Shown here: positions 30,280-40,055 of the stretch, in pieces | Position numbering within the stretch: position 1 is the first letter of the stretch | Layout of the letters: the number at the start of each line of letters is the position of its first letter | From: Syntrophomonas sp. DTU019 | GTDB lineage: Bacteria; Bacillota; Syntrophomonadia; Syntrophomonadales; Syntrophomonadaceae | Assembly: GCA_913757435.1 (NCBI GenBank) | Contig: CAJYDM010000006.1 | Location: forward strand, 1 to 64,000 | DNA: 64,000 nt | Direction: 5' to 3' | The notes under the pieces: model-generated | The model's database searches: none | Seen by the model: the letters and a program-made list of their open reading frames with translations, nothing else | What the model was told of the DNA's origin: nothing | Position numbers and translations under genes: made by a program

Positions 30280-31602
30280 ATGAATACTACCGCATGCGAA
30301 GTCTTGGAATTTGTAAAAGAAAATGGCATTAAGTTCGTCCGGCTTGGGTTTTGTGATCTGCTTGGCTTTCAAAAAAACATATCCATCATGGCGGAGGAGT
30401 TGCCGTCTGCTTTTGACGTTGGCGTTTCCTTTGACGCTCACGCAATCCAGGGCTTTAGTGACATCGTGCGGTCTGACTTGCTCCTGGTCCCTGACCCCGC
30501 CACGCTTACGATTTTGCCGTGGCGTCCGGGGCCGGGCAGAGTCGCCCGATTTTATTGCAATATTATCAACCCAGACGGCTCTGCGTTTGCGCTTGACGGA
30601 AGAGCAATATTAAAGCGAGTTGCGGAGCAAAGCGTCAAGATGGGCTTTGTTTGCAGAATCGGAGCGGAATGTGAATTTTACCTGTTCAAGACCGACGAAA
30701 ACGGCCAGCCAACATGTACACCTATGGATAGGGGCGGGTATATGGATATTTCGCCGCTTGATAAGGGCGAGGATATCCGCCGTGAAATTTGCCTGACGCT
30801 TGAGGAAATGGGTATAATGCCGCAGACTTCGCATCACGAACAGGGGCCGGGACAAAACGAGATAGTCTTCAGATTCTCAGACGCTCTAGCCTGTGCGGAT
30901 AACCTACTGACTTTTAAGTCGGTTGTTAAAGCGGTTGCTGCGCGTAACGGGTTGTTTGCATCTTTTATGCCTAAACCCATACCGAATGCCGCTGGAAGCG
31001 GTCTGCATGTCAACCTTTCCCTTTTCCAAAACGGATTGAATATCTTTAAAAATGCGGCACTCGACGAACACTCAAAGATGGCGGAGAGCTTTGTCGCGGG
31101 AATACTGTCAAGAACTCCTGAGATGACACTATTCCTGAATCCTCTTGCCAATTCATATGAACGCTTCGGTAAATATGAAGCGCCGCAATATGTTTCGTGG
31201 TCGCACCAAAACCGTTCACAGCTTGTTCGAATCCCCGCCGCAATCGGTGAAAAGGTTAGAATGGAATTGCGTTCACCTGACCCATCAGTCAACCCATATT
31301 TCGCATTTGCTCTGATTATAGCGGCGGGACTTGAGGGGATTGAAACCGGTTTGGCGCTTCCTGCCGCCGTTGATGCGGATTTATACACGGCTCTGGACAG
31401 AGTGACATGCAACCTTGCCTTGTTGCCGGACAGTCTTGACAAGGCGGTAGAAATTACCAAAGGGAGCGGATTTGTGAAAAAGATAATGGGCGAGGATTTG
31501 CATTCAAAATACCTTGCTATCAAGGAATCCGAAGCAGCCGCTTTTGCCGTCGCCAAAGATAAAGCAGAGTTTTACAGGGAGAGATATTTTTCTTACATTT
31601 AA
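30280..31602 (+). CDS. glnA: Glutamine synthetase, class I (GSI-alpha type)
   Basis: 440 residues, AGGAGG ribosome site. Beta-grasp N-terminal domain (residues ~15-100), then the catalytic domain: GAECEFYLF, HHEQGPGQNEI, GSGLHVN, NSYERFGKYEAPQYVSW and RMELRSPDPSVNPYFA, covering the metal-binding Glu residues, ammonium site and ATP/glutamate-binding Arg residues. No adenylylation Tyr segment of the GSI-beta enzymes is visible. It shares an operon with gdhA and an ANTAR regulator. Some family members in Clostridia act on other amines, so glutamine synthesis is likely but not certain. Confidence 0.88.
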   Translation: MNTTACEVLEFVKENGIKFVRLGFCDLLGFQKNISIMAEELPSAFDVGVSFDAHAIQGFSDIVRSDLLLVPDPATLTILPWRPGPGRVARFYCNIINPDGSAFALDGRAILKRVAEQSVKMGFVCRIGAECEFYLFKTDENGQPTCTPMDRGGYMDISPLDKGEDIRREICLTLEEMGIMPQTSHHEQGPGQNEIVFRFSDALACADNLLTFKSVVKAVAARNGLFASFMPKPIPNAAGSGLHVNLSLFQNGLNIFKNAALDEHSKMAESFVAGILSRTPEMTLFLNPLANSYERFGKYEAPQYVSWSHQNRSQLVRIPAAIGEKVRMELRSPDPSVNPYFAFALIIAAGLEGIETGLALPAAVDADLYTALDRVTCNLALLPDSLDKAVEITKGSGFVKKIMGEDLHSKYLAIKESEAAAFAVAKDKAEFYRERYFSYI

Positions 31603-31667
31603 ATGGGCGCAGTTCAGCTGAACCTGGGCGGGCCATAATATAATTTCCAGCGTTAGGTGGCGACTAA

Positions 31668-32237
31668 ATGGAAAGCGCTCTTATTGTTTCATCTTCTGTA
31701 AAAAGCACGGCATACTTTACCGAAATATTAAGCGCGGCTTCCTTCGGGCAAATCGTTGCCTTGTCATCATGCGCCGAGGCACGGCGACTGCTTCTCACAC
31801 AGGATTTCGACTTGGTAATCATAAACGCGCCGCTTCGGGACGAAACGGGCGAAAGTCTGTCAAGGGATATTTCCGCAAAAGGGATGACGCAAGTGATCCT
31901 GGTCGTAGCTAGCGAGCATTTTGAAGCTGTATCCGCCATCTGTGAAAACGACGGCGTGCTGACTATCGAGAAACCGATTAATAAAGCCCTATTTTGGTCT
32001 GCATTGAAGCTTGCGCGTGCGGTTCACAATAAGCTCGCAAATATGCAAGCCGATAACAGTAAATTGAAACAGAGGATTGAAGATATACGCATAGTAGACA
32101 GAGCGAAATGTATGTTGATTTCTTGCCTCAACATGAGCGAGCAGGAAGCGCACCGATATATTGAAAAAACAGCGATGGATATGCGTATGTCCAAAAGGAT
32201 GATTGCGGAGGGAATATTAAAAAGTTATGAGGTTTGA
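31668..32237 (+). CDS. ANTAR-domain regulator with degenerate receiver
   Basis: 189 residues. N-terminal ~120 residues form a response-regulator receiver fold, but the phosphoacceptor position is Asn53 (LVIINAPLRDETG) instead of Asp; the conserved KP pair is kept (TIEKPI). A coiled-coil linker (~120-140) leads to the C-terminal ANTAR helices, RIVDRAKCMLISCLNMSEQEAH and MSKRMIAEGIL. ANTAR proteins bind hexaloop RNA hairpins and prevent leader termination. Last gene of the gdhA-glnA group and probably acts on the gdhA leader (28125-28182). With no phospho-Asp, activity is presumably set by protein partners such as glutamine synthetase; this is inference. Confidence 0.88.
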   Translation: MESALIVSSSVKSTAYFTEILSAASFGQIVALSSCAEARRLLLTQDFDLVIINAPLRDETGESLSRDISAKGMTQVILVVASEHFEAVSAICENDGVLTIEKPINKALFWSALKLARAVHNKLANMQADNSKLKQRIEDIRIVDRAKCMLISCLNMSEQEAHRYIEKTAMDMRMSKRMIAEGILKSYEV

Positions 32238-32311
32238 TGGGAAATGAGGCGAAGCCTTTTAACAAATATTTCAAGCTTTTTGGTAAATTTTAATTTTGGA
32301 GGATGAATTAC

Positions 32312-33028
32312 ATGCCAGCAGGGCAACTGCTATATGAAGGCAAGGCCAAGCAGATCTATGAGACCGAAAATGAAAAAGAATTGCTGATGAAATACAAGGA
32401 CGATGCCACCGCTTTTGATGGCCAAAAGAAAGGCGTCATCCAGGATAAGGGCATTGTCAATAACCGGGTCACCAACCTCTTGTTTCGACTCCTGGAAATA
32501 GAGGGGATTGAGACTCATCTCATTAAACAGATTGATGATAGAAATTCTCTGGTCAAGAACCTGCAGATCATTCCAGTGGAGGTTGTAACCAGGAACGTGG
32601 TTGCCGGCAGCCTTGCCCAGCGGATAGGGAAAGAGGAAGGATTTCCTCTGCCGACACCTATTATTGAGCTATATTACAAAAATGACGATTTGCATGATCC
32701 CATGATAAATGAATATCATGCGCGGGCAATGGGTTGGGCTACCGATGAGCAACTGAAGGCAATTCAGGGGCAGGCTTTAAAAATCAATAAAGTTCTCCAA
32801 AAGCTTTTTGATTCGATAAATATTATCCTGGTGGATTTTAAATTGGAATTTGGAATATATGAAGGCCGGGTGATTTTGGCGGATGAAATATCCCCGGATA
32901 CATGCCGCCTCTGGGATAGGGACAGCTTTGAAAAACTGGATAAGGACCGTTTCCGCAGAAATCTGGGCCAGGAAGCCGAAGCCTATCAGGAAGTCGCTAA
33001 GAGGATAGAGACTGCTCTAAGCAAGTAA
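32312..33028 (+). CDS. purC: SAICAR synthetase
   Basis: 238 residues. ATG at 32312 is preferred, 9 bases after GGAGG; an ATG at 32303 directly abuts that site. N-terminal LLYEGKAKQIYET ATP-binding loop, PVEVVTRNVVAGSLAQR, LVDFKLEFG and DEISPDTCRLWD motifs. Joins aspartate to CAIR in purine synthesis. First of purC-purS-purQ-purL; 74 bases after the ANTAR gene with no visible PurR box or purine riboswitch, so it may be read through from upstream. Confidence 0.94.
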   Translation: MPAGQLLYEGKAKQIYETENEKELLMKYKDDATAFDGQKKGVIQDKGIVNNRVTNLLFRLLEIEGIETHLIKQIDDRNSLVKNLQIIPVEVVTRNVVAGSLAQRIGKEEGFPLPTPIIELYYKNDDLHDPMINEYHARAMGWATDEQLKAIQGQALKINKVLQKLFDSINIILVDFKLEFGIYEGRVILADEISPDTCRLWDRDSFEKLDKDRFRRNLGQEAEAYQEVAKRIETALSK

Positions 33029-33060
33029 AATAATTACGCACCGCGTTCAGGGGGATTGTA

Positions 33061-33312
33061 ATGTATAAAGCCAATATTTATGTAACATTGAAAAAAGGAG
33101 TACTGGATCCGCAAGGTAATGCCGTTAAAAATTCTTTGCATGTACTTGGTTACCAGGCAGTTAGTGAAGTCAGGATAGGGAAGTTAATTGAAGTTTGGCT
33201 GGAGGCTGACGATGAGCAGAATGCCCGGCGGGAATTAGAGGAATTGATTGATAGGCTTCTGGCTAACCCGGTTATCGAAGACTACCAGGTTGAGATAGTG
33301 GGGGTAGAGTAG
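33061..33312 (+). CDS. purS: FGAM synthase subunit PurS
   Basis: 83 residues, normal PurS length. Begins [21 protein letters not shown], the family signature, and ends with [12 protein letters not shown]. PurS dimer bridges PurQ and small PurL in the FGAM synthase complex. Ribosome site GGGGGA. The purQ ATG follows 3 bases after its stop. Confidence 0.93.
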   Translation: MYKANIYVTLKKGVLDPQGNAVKNSLHVLGYQAVSEVRIGKLIEVWLEADDEQNARRELEELIDRLLANPVIEDYQVEIVGVE

Positions 33313-33314
33313 TC

Positions 33315-34016
33315 ATGAAATTTGGGGTAGTCGTATTTCCAGGTTCGAACTGCGATGCAGATTGTTATCATGTAGTCCAGACTGTACTTGGTCATGAGGT
33401 CGATTATATTTGGCACCAGCAAGCCAGTTTAACAGGATATGATGCTTTAATAATTCCTGGTGGATTTTCGTATGGTGATTATCTCAGAACCGGTGCTATT
33501 GCACGATTTTCACCGATAATGCCCGCTGTTATTGACTTTGCCAATCAGGGTGGACTAGTGCTTGGAATTTGCAACGGTTTTCAGATCTTATTGGAAGCAG
33601 GGTTGCTGCCCGGCGCAATGCTAAAAAACCGCAGTTTGAAATTTATCTGTGACAAAGTAAATTTGAAGGTTAAACGTAATGATACCGCCTTTACTAATCA
33701 GTTAAGGGTAAACGAAGTTATAACCCTACCGATCGCCCATGGTGAAGGTAATTATTTTTGTGATGAAGAGACACTGACGGCCTTGAGGGATGAAAACCGT
33801 ATTCTTTTCACCTATTGTAATGCCAGCGGTAATGAAGGGGTGGAATATAACCCCAATGGTTCAGTGGCTAATATTGCCGGTATAGTAAACCGGCAGGGAA
33901 ATGTGCTGGGGATGATGCCCCATCCGGAAAGATGCTCGGAGAAAATCCTTGGCGGCATGGACGGATATAGCATATTTGCATCGATACTGCAGTCATTTCA
34001 GGAGGCAGGGCGCTAA
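33315..34016 (+). CDS. purQ: FGAM synthase glutaminase subunit PurQ
   Basis: 233 residues, class I glutamine amidotransferase. Nucleophile Cys in [13 protein letters not shown], the [11 protein letters not shown] oxyanion region, and the C-terminal His-x-Glu in MMPHPERCS. Supplies ammonia to PurL. Its stop codon overlaps the purL start by one base. Confidence 0.94.
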   Translation: MKFGVVVFPGSNCDADCYHVVQTVLGHEVDYIWHQQASLTGYDALIIPGGFSYGDYLRTGAIARFSPIMPAVIDFANQGGLVLGICNGFQILLEAGLLPGAMLKNRSLKFICDKVNLKVKRNDTAFTNQLRVNEVITLPIAHGEGNYFCDEETLTALRDENRILFTYCNASGNEGVEYNPNGSVANIAGIVNRQGNVLGMMPHPERCSEKILGGMDGYSIFASILQSFQEAGR

Positions 34017-36217
34017 TGAAAGAATTGACCTACCGCGAGATGGGGCTTACCGATCATGAATATAATCAGATTAAAAATATATTAGGACGGGAGCCCAATT
34101 ATCTGGAAACCGGCGTTTTTTCTGTGATGTGGTCAGAGCATTGTGGATACAAGAACTCGCGTCCGTTATTAAGGGAATTTCCTACTGAAGGACCGCAGGT
34201 TATTCAAGGTCCGGGTGAAAACGCCGGGGTAGTTGATATCGGCGACGGACAAGCACTAGTATTCAAAATCGAAAGTCACAATCACCCTTCTGCAATAGAA
34301 CCGTATCAGGGAGCGGCAACCGGGGTGGGTGGTATTTTGCGTGACATTTTTACCATGGGCGCCAGACCGATTGCCATGTTGAACTCCTTGCGTTTTGGGG
34401 GAGGGCAAGATGCTCGGGTCAGAGAGCTGCTGTCTGGAGTTGTGGCCGGAATTGGTTATTATGGCAACTGTATGGGTATTCCTAACGTCGGGGGCGAGGT
34501 ATATTTTAATGAAACCTATAAGGGCAATCCCTTGGTAAACGCTATGTGTGTAGGCTTGGTAAGAACTGATGAAATTGCCCTGGCGGTGGCCAGTGAGGTA
34601 GGCAGCAGCATCATGATTGTAGGTGCCAAGACGGGGAGGGATGGCATTCACGGAGCCACTTTTGCCTCCGCGGAATTGTCAGAGAAGTCCAAGGAAAAGC
34701 GCCCCTCTGTACAGGTAGGGGATCCTTTCATGGGGAAGTTGCTCATGGAAGCCTGCCTGGAACTGATTAAAGAGGATTTGGTGGCTGGCATGCAGGATCT
34801 GGGTGCAGCCGGACTGACCAGTTCTATTGCTGAAGCCGCGAGCAAAAAGGGTCGGGGAGTTGTTGTAGATGTCTCAAAAGTACCCCGCCGGGAAACGGAT
34901 ATGGCCCCCTACGAGGTTATGCTTTCCGAATCTCAGGAAAGGATGTTAATTATCCCTCGTCCCGGAGCGGAGGCGAGAATAGAAGCAATTTTTGATAAGT
35001 GGGGGTTGGATGCTACAGCTATCGGACAAGTAACCGATGATGGTATATTCCGGGTGATGGACAGTAAATCAGTCGTTGCTGAAGTGCCGGTGATGGCCTT
35101 GACCGAGGGGTGTCCTGTCTATGTACGTACCGCTGAAGAACCAGAATACTATGAGAGATGCAGGACCTATGATATGAACCTTGTTCCTCAGGCCAATCCT
35201 CAAGCAGCCTTGAAGAAGCTGCTGGCTTCCCCGAATATAGCCAGCAAAAAGTGGATATTTTCCCAATATGATTATCAGGTCATGACCAATACTGTAATAA
35301 TGCCTGGAGATGGTGACGCAGCGGTCTTGCGTATCAAGGGAACCCGTAAAGGGGTGGCCTTTACCACTGATTGCAATAGCCGTATGGTTTATCTGGATCC
35401 TTACCAGGGAGGGATGATGGCGGTATGTGAGGCCGCTCGCAACCTAGCTTGTGTGGGAGGCAAACCGCTGGCATTAACCAATTGTCTCAACTTCGGCAAC
35501 CCGGAAAAGCCTAATGTTTATTGGCAGATGAAACATGCTATTGCTGGGATGAGTGCTGCCGCCAAGGCTCTGGATACTCCGGTGGTTAGCGGAAATGTCA
35601 GTCTATATAACGAAACTTCAGCAGGTGCTATTTTCCCTACCCCGGTGGTGGGCATGGTGGCTCTTCTGCCAGATATAGATCTACGTTGTGATATGGCATT
35701 TAAACAAGATGGAGACTTGATTTGCATTCTGGGCAGAGTACGGTATGAACTGGGGGGGTCAGAATACCTTAGCGTTTGTCATGGATTGGAAACCGGTGCC
35801 GTGCCTGCAGTTAATCTGGAAGAGGAAAGATCGCTGCTGGAATTAGTCCAAGAGCTTGTCAAGGAGCAAATTGTTCAATCCTGCCACGATATTTCTGATG
35901 GAGGAGCGGCGATTACCCTGGCTGAATCGGCAATCAAGGGAAAAATCGGCTGCCATATCAAGGTTAACAGCCATGGTGCCAGAGTGGATGGACTATTATT
36001 CTCAGAGTCGCCAGGGCAGGTAGTCATTAGCGCTAAACGCTCGGATATGGAGCGGCTGGTACAGTTGGCAGTTGAACACCAAGTGGAAATGAGGACGATT
36101 GGTACAGTTGGTGGAGATGAGATAATCATTGAGGACAACGATATTGAAATTATCTGTTTATCCGTGCAGGAAGCCTCCGAAATATGGAGCGGAGCAATAG
36201 AACGTTTTATGAAATAG
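34016..36217 (+). CDS. purL: FGAM synthase subunit PurL (small form)
   Basis: 733 residues, the size of the Bacillus-type small PurL that works with PurS and PurQ. ATP-binding and dimer motifs include [53 protein letters not shown] and FSESPGQVV. Converts FGAR to FGAM. End of the pur run; a terminator follows at 36288. Confidence 0.95.
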   Translation: MKELTYREMGLTDHEYNQIKNILGREPNYLETGVFSVMWSEHCGYKNSRPLLREFPTEGPQVIQGPGENAGVVDIGDGQALVFKIESHNHPSAIEPYQGAATGVGGILRDIFTMGARPIAMLNSLRFGGGQDARVRELLSGVVAGIGYYGNCMGIPNVGGEVYFNETYKGNPLVNAMCVGLVRTDEIALAVASEVGSSIMIVGAKTGRDGIHGATFASAELSEKSKEKRPSVQVGDPFMGKLLMEACLELIKEDLVAGMQDLGAAGLTSSIAEAASKKGRGVVVDVSKVPRRETDMAPYEVMLSESQERMLIIPRPGAEARIEAIFDKWGLDATAIGQVTDDGIFRVMDSKSVVAEVPVMALTEGCPVYVRTAEEPEYYERCRTYDMNLVPQANPQAALKKLLASPNIASKKWIFSQYDYQVMTNTVIMPGDGDAAVLRIKGTRKGVAFTTDCNSRMVYLDPYQGGMMAVCEAARNLACVGGKPLALTNCLNFGNPEKPNVYWQMKHAIAGMSAAAKALDTPVVSGNVSLYNETSAGAIFPTPVVGMVALLPDIDLRCDMAFKQDGDLICILGRVRYELGGSEYLSVCHGLETGAVPAVNLEEERSLLELVQELVKEQIVQSCHDISDGGAAITLAESAIKGKIGCHIKVNSHGARVDGLLFSESPGQVVISAKRSDMERLVQLAVEHQVEMRTIGTVGGDEIIIEDNDIEIICLSVQEASEIWSGAIERFMK

Positions 36218-36287
36218 AAGTAACTAAACTTACAGATGAACGTTGAGTTTTCGGCATATTGGCGAACAATCTTGTCAAGGCTGCGGA

Positions 36288-36335
36288 AGCAGCCTGGGCT
36301 GCTTTTTCGGCCTCTAGGTTTTACAGCTAGAGGCC
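36288..36335 (+). terminator. Terminator after purL, followed by a second hairpin
   Basis: AGCAGC-CTGG-GCTGCT then TTTT (36288-36307). An upstream arm AGGCTGC could pair with GCAGCCT and compete with it. Directly after, GGCCTCTAG (36309-36317) pairs perfectly with CTAGAGGCC (36327-36335). Confidence 0.65.
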
Positions 36336-36497
36336 AGGAAAGTGCTGGTGTGGTTGTTTCCAACGGTCATAAAATGGATCTTTACCCTGACATGGTTAAA
36401 GCGGTCCGGATTCCGGGACTGCAGCGGCGTTGGGTTACTCCGAAGAACTAGGACTGCCCTTCGAAGCAGGCTCGATAAAAATAAGCAGGGATTGACA

Positions 36498-36527
36498 TTG
36501 ATGACCAGTCAATTTGGTGGATATGAT
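36498..36527 (+). promoter_or_regulatory. Promoter for gatCAB
   Basis: TTGATG (36498-36503), 18-base spacer, TATGAT (36522-36527), 24 bases before gatC. The rest of the 333-base gap 36218-36550 holds the terminator and hairpin but no gene. Confidence 0.5.
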
Positions 36528-36550
36528 AAAACAGTCAAGGAGGTAGAAAC

Positions 36551-36835
36551 ATGGCCTTAACCATAAAGGAAGTCGAACATGTAGCTTTGTTGGCCCGACT
36601 GAGTCTGAGTGAGGATGAAAAAGTGAAATTATCCCAACAGCTTGGTGCCATCCTCAATTATGCTGATACCTTGAATACCATACCTACCGACAATGTTGAA
36701 CCACTTACACATATACTGTCGGTGCATAATGTTTTCAGAGCCGATGAAGTCCAGCCCAGTATGCCTCGCGAAGAGATGCTGGCCAATGCTCCCCTGGTTG
36801 AAGCAGGTTATTACAAAGTACCGAAAATAATGTAG
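36551..36835 (+). CDS. gatC: Asp/Glu-tRNA amidotransferase subunit C
   Basis: 94 residues, standard GatC length. [16 protein letters not shown] and a central NVEPLTH motif; the C-terminus ends [12 protein letters not shown] as in the family. Clamp subunit that stabilises GatA on GatB. AAGGAGGT ribosome site. 13 bases before gatA. Confidence 0.93.
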   Translation: MALTIKEVEHVALLARLSLSEDEKVKLSQQLGAILNYADTLNTIPTDNVEPLTHILSVHNVFRADEVQPSMPREEMLANAPLVEAGYYKVPKIM

Positions 36836-36848
36836 AGGGGTTGAGGCC

Positions 36849-38303
36849 GTGGAGTTATTTGAACTTACTGTGCATGCCTTGCAGCAGAAGCTGGCTAGTC
36901 GCCAAGTATCATCAGAAGAAATTGTGAAATCGATTTTTGCCCGCATTAATAAAGTTGATGATAAGGTCAAAGCATTTATTACCCTGACCGAAGAGGATGC
37001 CCTGAACAAGGCAAGGGAAGTTGACAATGCCGGTCAATATAAAGGTATTGCCGGGATTCCCTTGGGATTAAAAGATCTATTTTGCACCCCAGGGGTCAAT
37101 ACCACTTGCGGATCGAAAATGCTGGCTGATTTTGTGCCTACCTATGCTTCCACGGCCTTCCGCCGCCTCGAAGAACAGCAGGGCATACTAGCAGGCAAGC
37201 TGAATATGGATGAATTCGCCATGGGTTCTTCCACCGAAAACTCGTCATTCTTTGCTACCTGCAACCCCTGGGATTTGACCCGTGTGCCGGGGGGATCGTC
37301 GGGTGGTTCGGCTGCTGCGGTGTCTGCCGATGAAGTGCCGTTTAGTCTGGGAACTGATACGGGCGGTTCCATAAGACAGCCCGCATCTTTTTGTGGTGTG
37401 GTCGGCATGAAGCCAACTTATGGCAGAGTATCACGCTGGGGGGTTATCGCTTTTGCCTCATCCCTGGATCAAGTAGGGGTTATTAGCAAAGATGTGTACG
37501 ATAATGCTCTGATTATGAAGATTATTGCTGGGCACGATCACCTGGATTCTACCAGTGCAGCCCTGGATGTACCCGATTATACTGCCTGTCTGGACGGCGA
37601 TATAAAGGGACTTCGTGTTGCCTATCCGCAGGAGTACTTCGGATCAGGAGTGGATGCAGCTATCAAAGATGCCATCAAAAAGGCTCTGCTTAAATATGAG
37701 GAATTAGGTGCGATAGTTGAGGAGGTTTCTTTGCCCCATAGTGAATACGCTCTGCCGGCCTATTATCTGGTGGCTCCAGCCGAGGCCAGTGCCAATCTGG
37801 CTCGATTTGATGGCGTACGGTATGGTTATCGGGATAATGAGGCTGAGAATATGGAAGCGATGTTTTCCCAAACGCGCTGTCAGGGCTTTGGAGATGAGGT
37901 GAAAAGACGCATAATGCTAGGAACCTACGCACTTAGCTCAGGTTATTATGATGCTTATTATCTCAAGGCTTTGAAGGTAAGAAGGTTGATTGCGGATGAT
38001 TTTACCAGGGTATTTAAAGACTTCGATATTATCGTGGCGCCGACGACTCCCACCACCGCCTTTAAATTGGGAAAGCAGTCGGGTGATCCTTTAACTTTGT
38101 ATATGAATGATATATTGACCGTTCCGGTTAATATGGCCGGGTTGCCGGGAATGTCCATCCCTTGTGGATTCGATCAGGGCATGCCCATTGGCATGCAGAT
38201 AATTGGAAAGGCATTTGATGAGGCAACCATATATAAAGCCGCCTATGCTTATGAGCAGAGTACCAATTTTCATACTATGAAACCGGCTCTGGGGGTGGAA
38301 TAA
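36849..38303 (+). CDS. gatA: Asp/Glu-tRNA amidotransferase subunit A
   Basis: 484 residues from a GTG with GAGGGGTTGAGG upstream. Amidase-signature Ser-cisSer-Lys triad: Lys in GLKDLFC, cis-Ser and Ser in [12 protein letters not shown] and [12 protein letters not shown]. Releases ammonia from glutamine for transamidation of Glu-tRNA(Gln)/Asp-tRNA(Asn). The stop overlaps the gatB ATG by one base. Confidence 0.95.
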   Translation: MELFELTVHALQQKLASRQVSSEEIVKSIFARINKVDDKVKAFITLTEEDALNKAREVDNAGQYKGIAGIPLGLKDLFCTPGVNTTCGSKMLADFVPTYASTAFRRLEEQQGILAGKLNMDEFAMGSSTENSSFFATCNPWDLTRVPGGSSGGSAAAVSADEVPFSLGTDTGGSIRQPASFCGVVGMKPTYGRVSRWGVIAFASSLDQVGVISKDVYDNALIMKIIAGHDHLDSTSAALDVPDYTACLDGDIKGLRVAYPQEYFGSGVDAAIKDAIKKALLKYEELGAIVEEVSLPHSEYALPAYYLVAPAEASANLARFDGVRYGYRDNEAENMEAMFSQTRCQGFGDEVKRRIMLGTYALSSGYYDAYYLKALKVRRLIADDFTRVFKDFDIIVAPTTPTTAFKLGKQSGDPLTLYMNDILTVPVNMAGLPGMSIPCGFDQGMPIGMQIIGKAFDEATIYKAAYAYEQSTNFHTMKPALGVE

Positions 38304-39754
38304 TGAGTAAGGATTATGAAGTAGTGATTGGGCTGGAGGTTCATGCCGAACTAAAAACCCAAACCAAAATATTTTGCTCCTGTTCCACTGCCTTCGGGGC
38401 AGAGCCCAATACTCAAACCTGCCCGATTTGTGCAGGTTTCCCGGGAGTTTTGCCGGTGCTTAATAAAAAGGTTGTAGACTTGGCCATTACAACTGGTTTA
38501 GCCTTGAATTGTGAGATACCCAATATATGCAAATTTGATCGTAAGAATTATTTTTATCCTGACTCACCCAAAGCCTATCAGATATCGCAATTTGATATGC
38601 CGATATGTATAAATGGTTATCTGGATATTGATGTTGAAGGGCGTAGAAAGCGTATCGGTATAAATCGGGTCCATATGGAAGAAGATGCCGGTAAGCTCGT
38701 GCACCAGGGCGATATAACCACCACTCCCTTTTCTTTGGTGGACCTTAATCGCTGCGGCATACCGCTGTTGGAAATTGTCTCTGAACCTGATATGCGCTCG
38801 GCTCAAGAGGCCCGGGCTTATATGGAAAAACTGCGCGCCATGTTGCTTTTTGCAGGCGTTTCCGACTGCAAGATGCAGGAAGGATCATTGCGTTGTGATG
38901 CCAACGTATCGGTAAGACCGATCGGACAAGTGGAGTTCGGAACTCGAACGGAGATCAAGAATTTGAACTCCTTCCGGGCTTTGGAAAGAGCTATTGAATA
39001 CGAAGCTGCCAGGCATATCGAAGCCATTAAAGGTGGGGAGACACTTGTACAAGAGACTCGTACCTGGGACGAAGAAAAGCAGTTGACTCGTTCCATGCGA
39101 TCTAAAGAAGAAGCCCATGATTATAGGTATTTCCCGGAACCCGATTTGTTGCCTTTGAAAATAAGCCAGGAATGGGTTAATTCCATTCGGGCGGCCTTCC
39201 CGGAAATGCCGGAACAAGCTCAAAAACGTTTGGTAGAGGAATACGGGTTGCCGGAGTATGATGCACAAATTTTAACCTTAACGCCCGACAGCCTGGCCTT
39301 TTTTGACCAATGCTTAAAGCAGTACCCGGATGCCAAGACCATTTCCAATTGGATGATGGGGGAATTCAACCGTTTATTGAATCAGAACAATATGGAAATT
39401 GGTGAAAGCAAGGTAACCGCTGCCGGCCTGGTCCAAATGCTTAAGTCCATCGATGATGGCACCATCAGCGGTAAGATGGCCAAAATGGTTCTTGAGGAAA
39501 TGTTTGCTACCGGTAATTGTCCTGAGGTTATTATCCGGGAAAAAGGGCTGGTGCAAATTTCCGATGAGGGAACCCTGCTGACGTTGATAGACGATATAAT
39601 CAAAACCAACCCCAAGGTGGTGGAGGATTATAAAAGCGGTAAAGAGAAAGCCTTCGGCTTTTTCGCAGGTCAGATCATGAAAGCCACTCAAGGGCAGGCC
39701 AATCCGACCCTGGTAAATAAATTACTGAAAGACCGGCTTAACCACATACAATAG
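38303..39754 (+). CDS. gatB: Asp/Glu-tRNA amidotransferase subunit B
   Basis: 483 residues. [19 protein letters not shown]-terminus, the Cys motif CSCSTAFG...CPICAGFPG that binds zinc, [11 protein letters not shown] and DFNR-type residues of the kinase site, then helical and YqeY-like tail domains ([12 protein letters not shown]). Phosphorylates and amidates misacylated tRNA. Presence of GatCAB implies no dedicated glutaminyl- or asparaginyl-tRNA synthetase for at least one of these tRNAs. Confidence 0.95.
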   Translation: MSKDYEVVIGLEVHAELKTQTKIFCSCSTAFGAEPNTQTCPICAGFPGVLPVLNKKVVDLAITTGLALNCEIPNICKFDRKNYFYPDSPKAYQISQFDMPICINGYLDIDVEGRRKRIGINRVHMEEDAGKLVHQGDITTTPFSLVDLNRCGIPLLEIVSEPDMRSAQEARAYMEKLRAMLLFAGVSDCKMQEGSLRCDANVSVRPIGQVEFGTRTEIKNLNSFRALERAIEYEAARHIEAIKGGETLVQETRTWDEEKQLTRSMRSKEEAHDYRYFPEPDLLPLKISQEWVNSIRAAFPEMPEQAQKRLVEEYGLPEYDAQILTLTPDSLAFFDQCLKQYPDAKTISNWMMGEFNRLLNQNNMEIGESKVTAAGLVQMLKSIDDGTISGKMAKMVLEEMFATGNCPEVIIREKGLVQISDEGTLLTLIDDIIKTNPKVVEDYKSGKEKAFGFFAGQIMKATQGQANPTLVNKLLKDRLNHIQ

Positions 39755-40055
39755 CAATAGTTTTCAAATGTACCTAAACCCCCATTGGAAGTATTGCAGG
39801 CTTCAAAGAATAGACAGCAATTCTGTTTCCTATCTGTGGTCATTTTGGTTTCTTGCCACGATAGGTATTTCAATGCGTTTTTTTTATTATAGGGAGATTA
39901 GTATGGAGATATAAGAGCAAGGAGGCTGCCTGAGAACGTGGTGGTGTATTTCCCATCCATGGATAAAATCGGTACAATGAGCATAGAGAACCAACAGCGG
40001 AGACTGTTCACGGTGGTTATCTGGCACCGTCTTGGGAATCAAAGGAGGTTGAGGA
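39755..40055. other. Non-coding gap
   Basis: About 300 bases between gatB and the secreted Ig-like gene. A run of eight T near 39880 has no convincing stem. A small hairpin ACGGTG/CACCGT lies near 40010-40030. No gene recognised. Confidence 0.4.

Noticed and set aside
36236-36451. Open frame in the purL-gatC gap
   Set aside because: It reads through the terminator and a perfect hairpin, has no ribosome site and no family resemblance.
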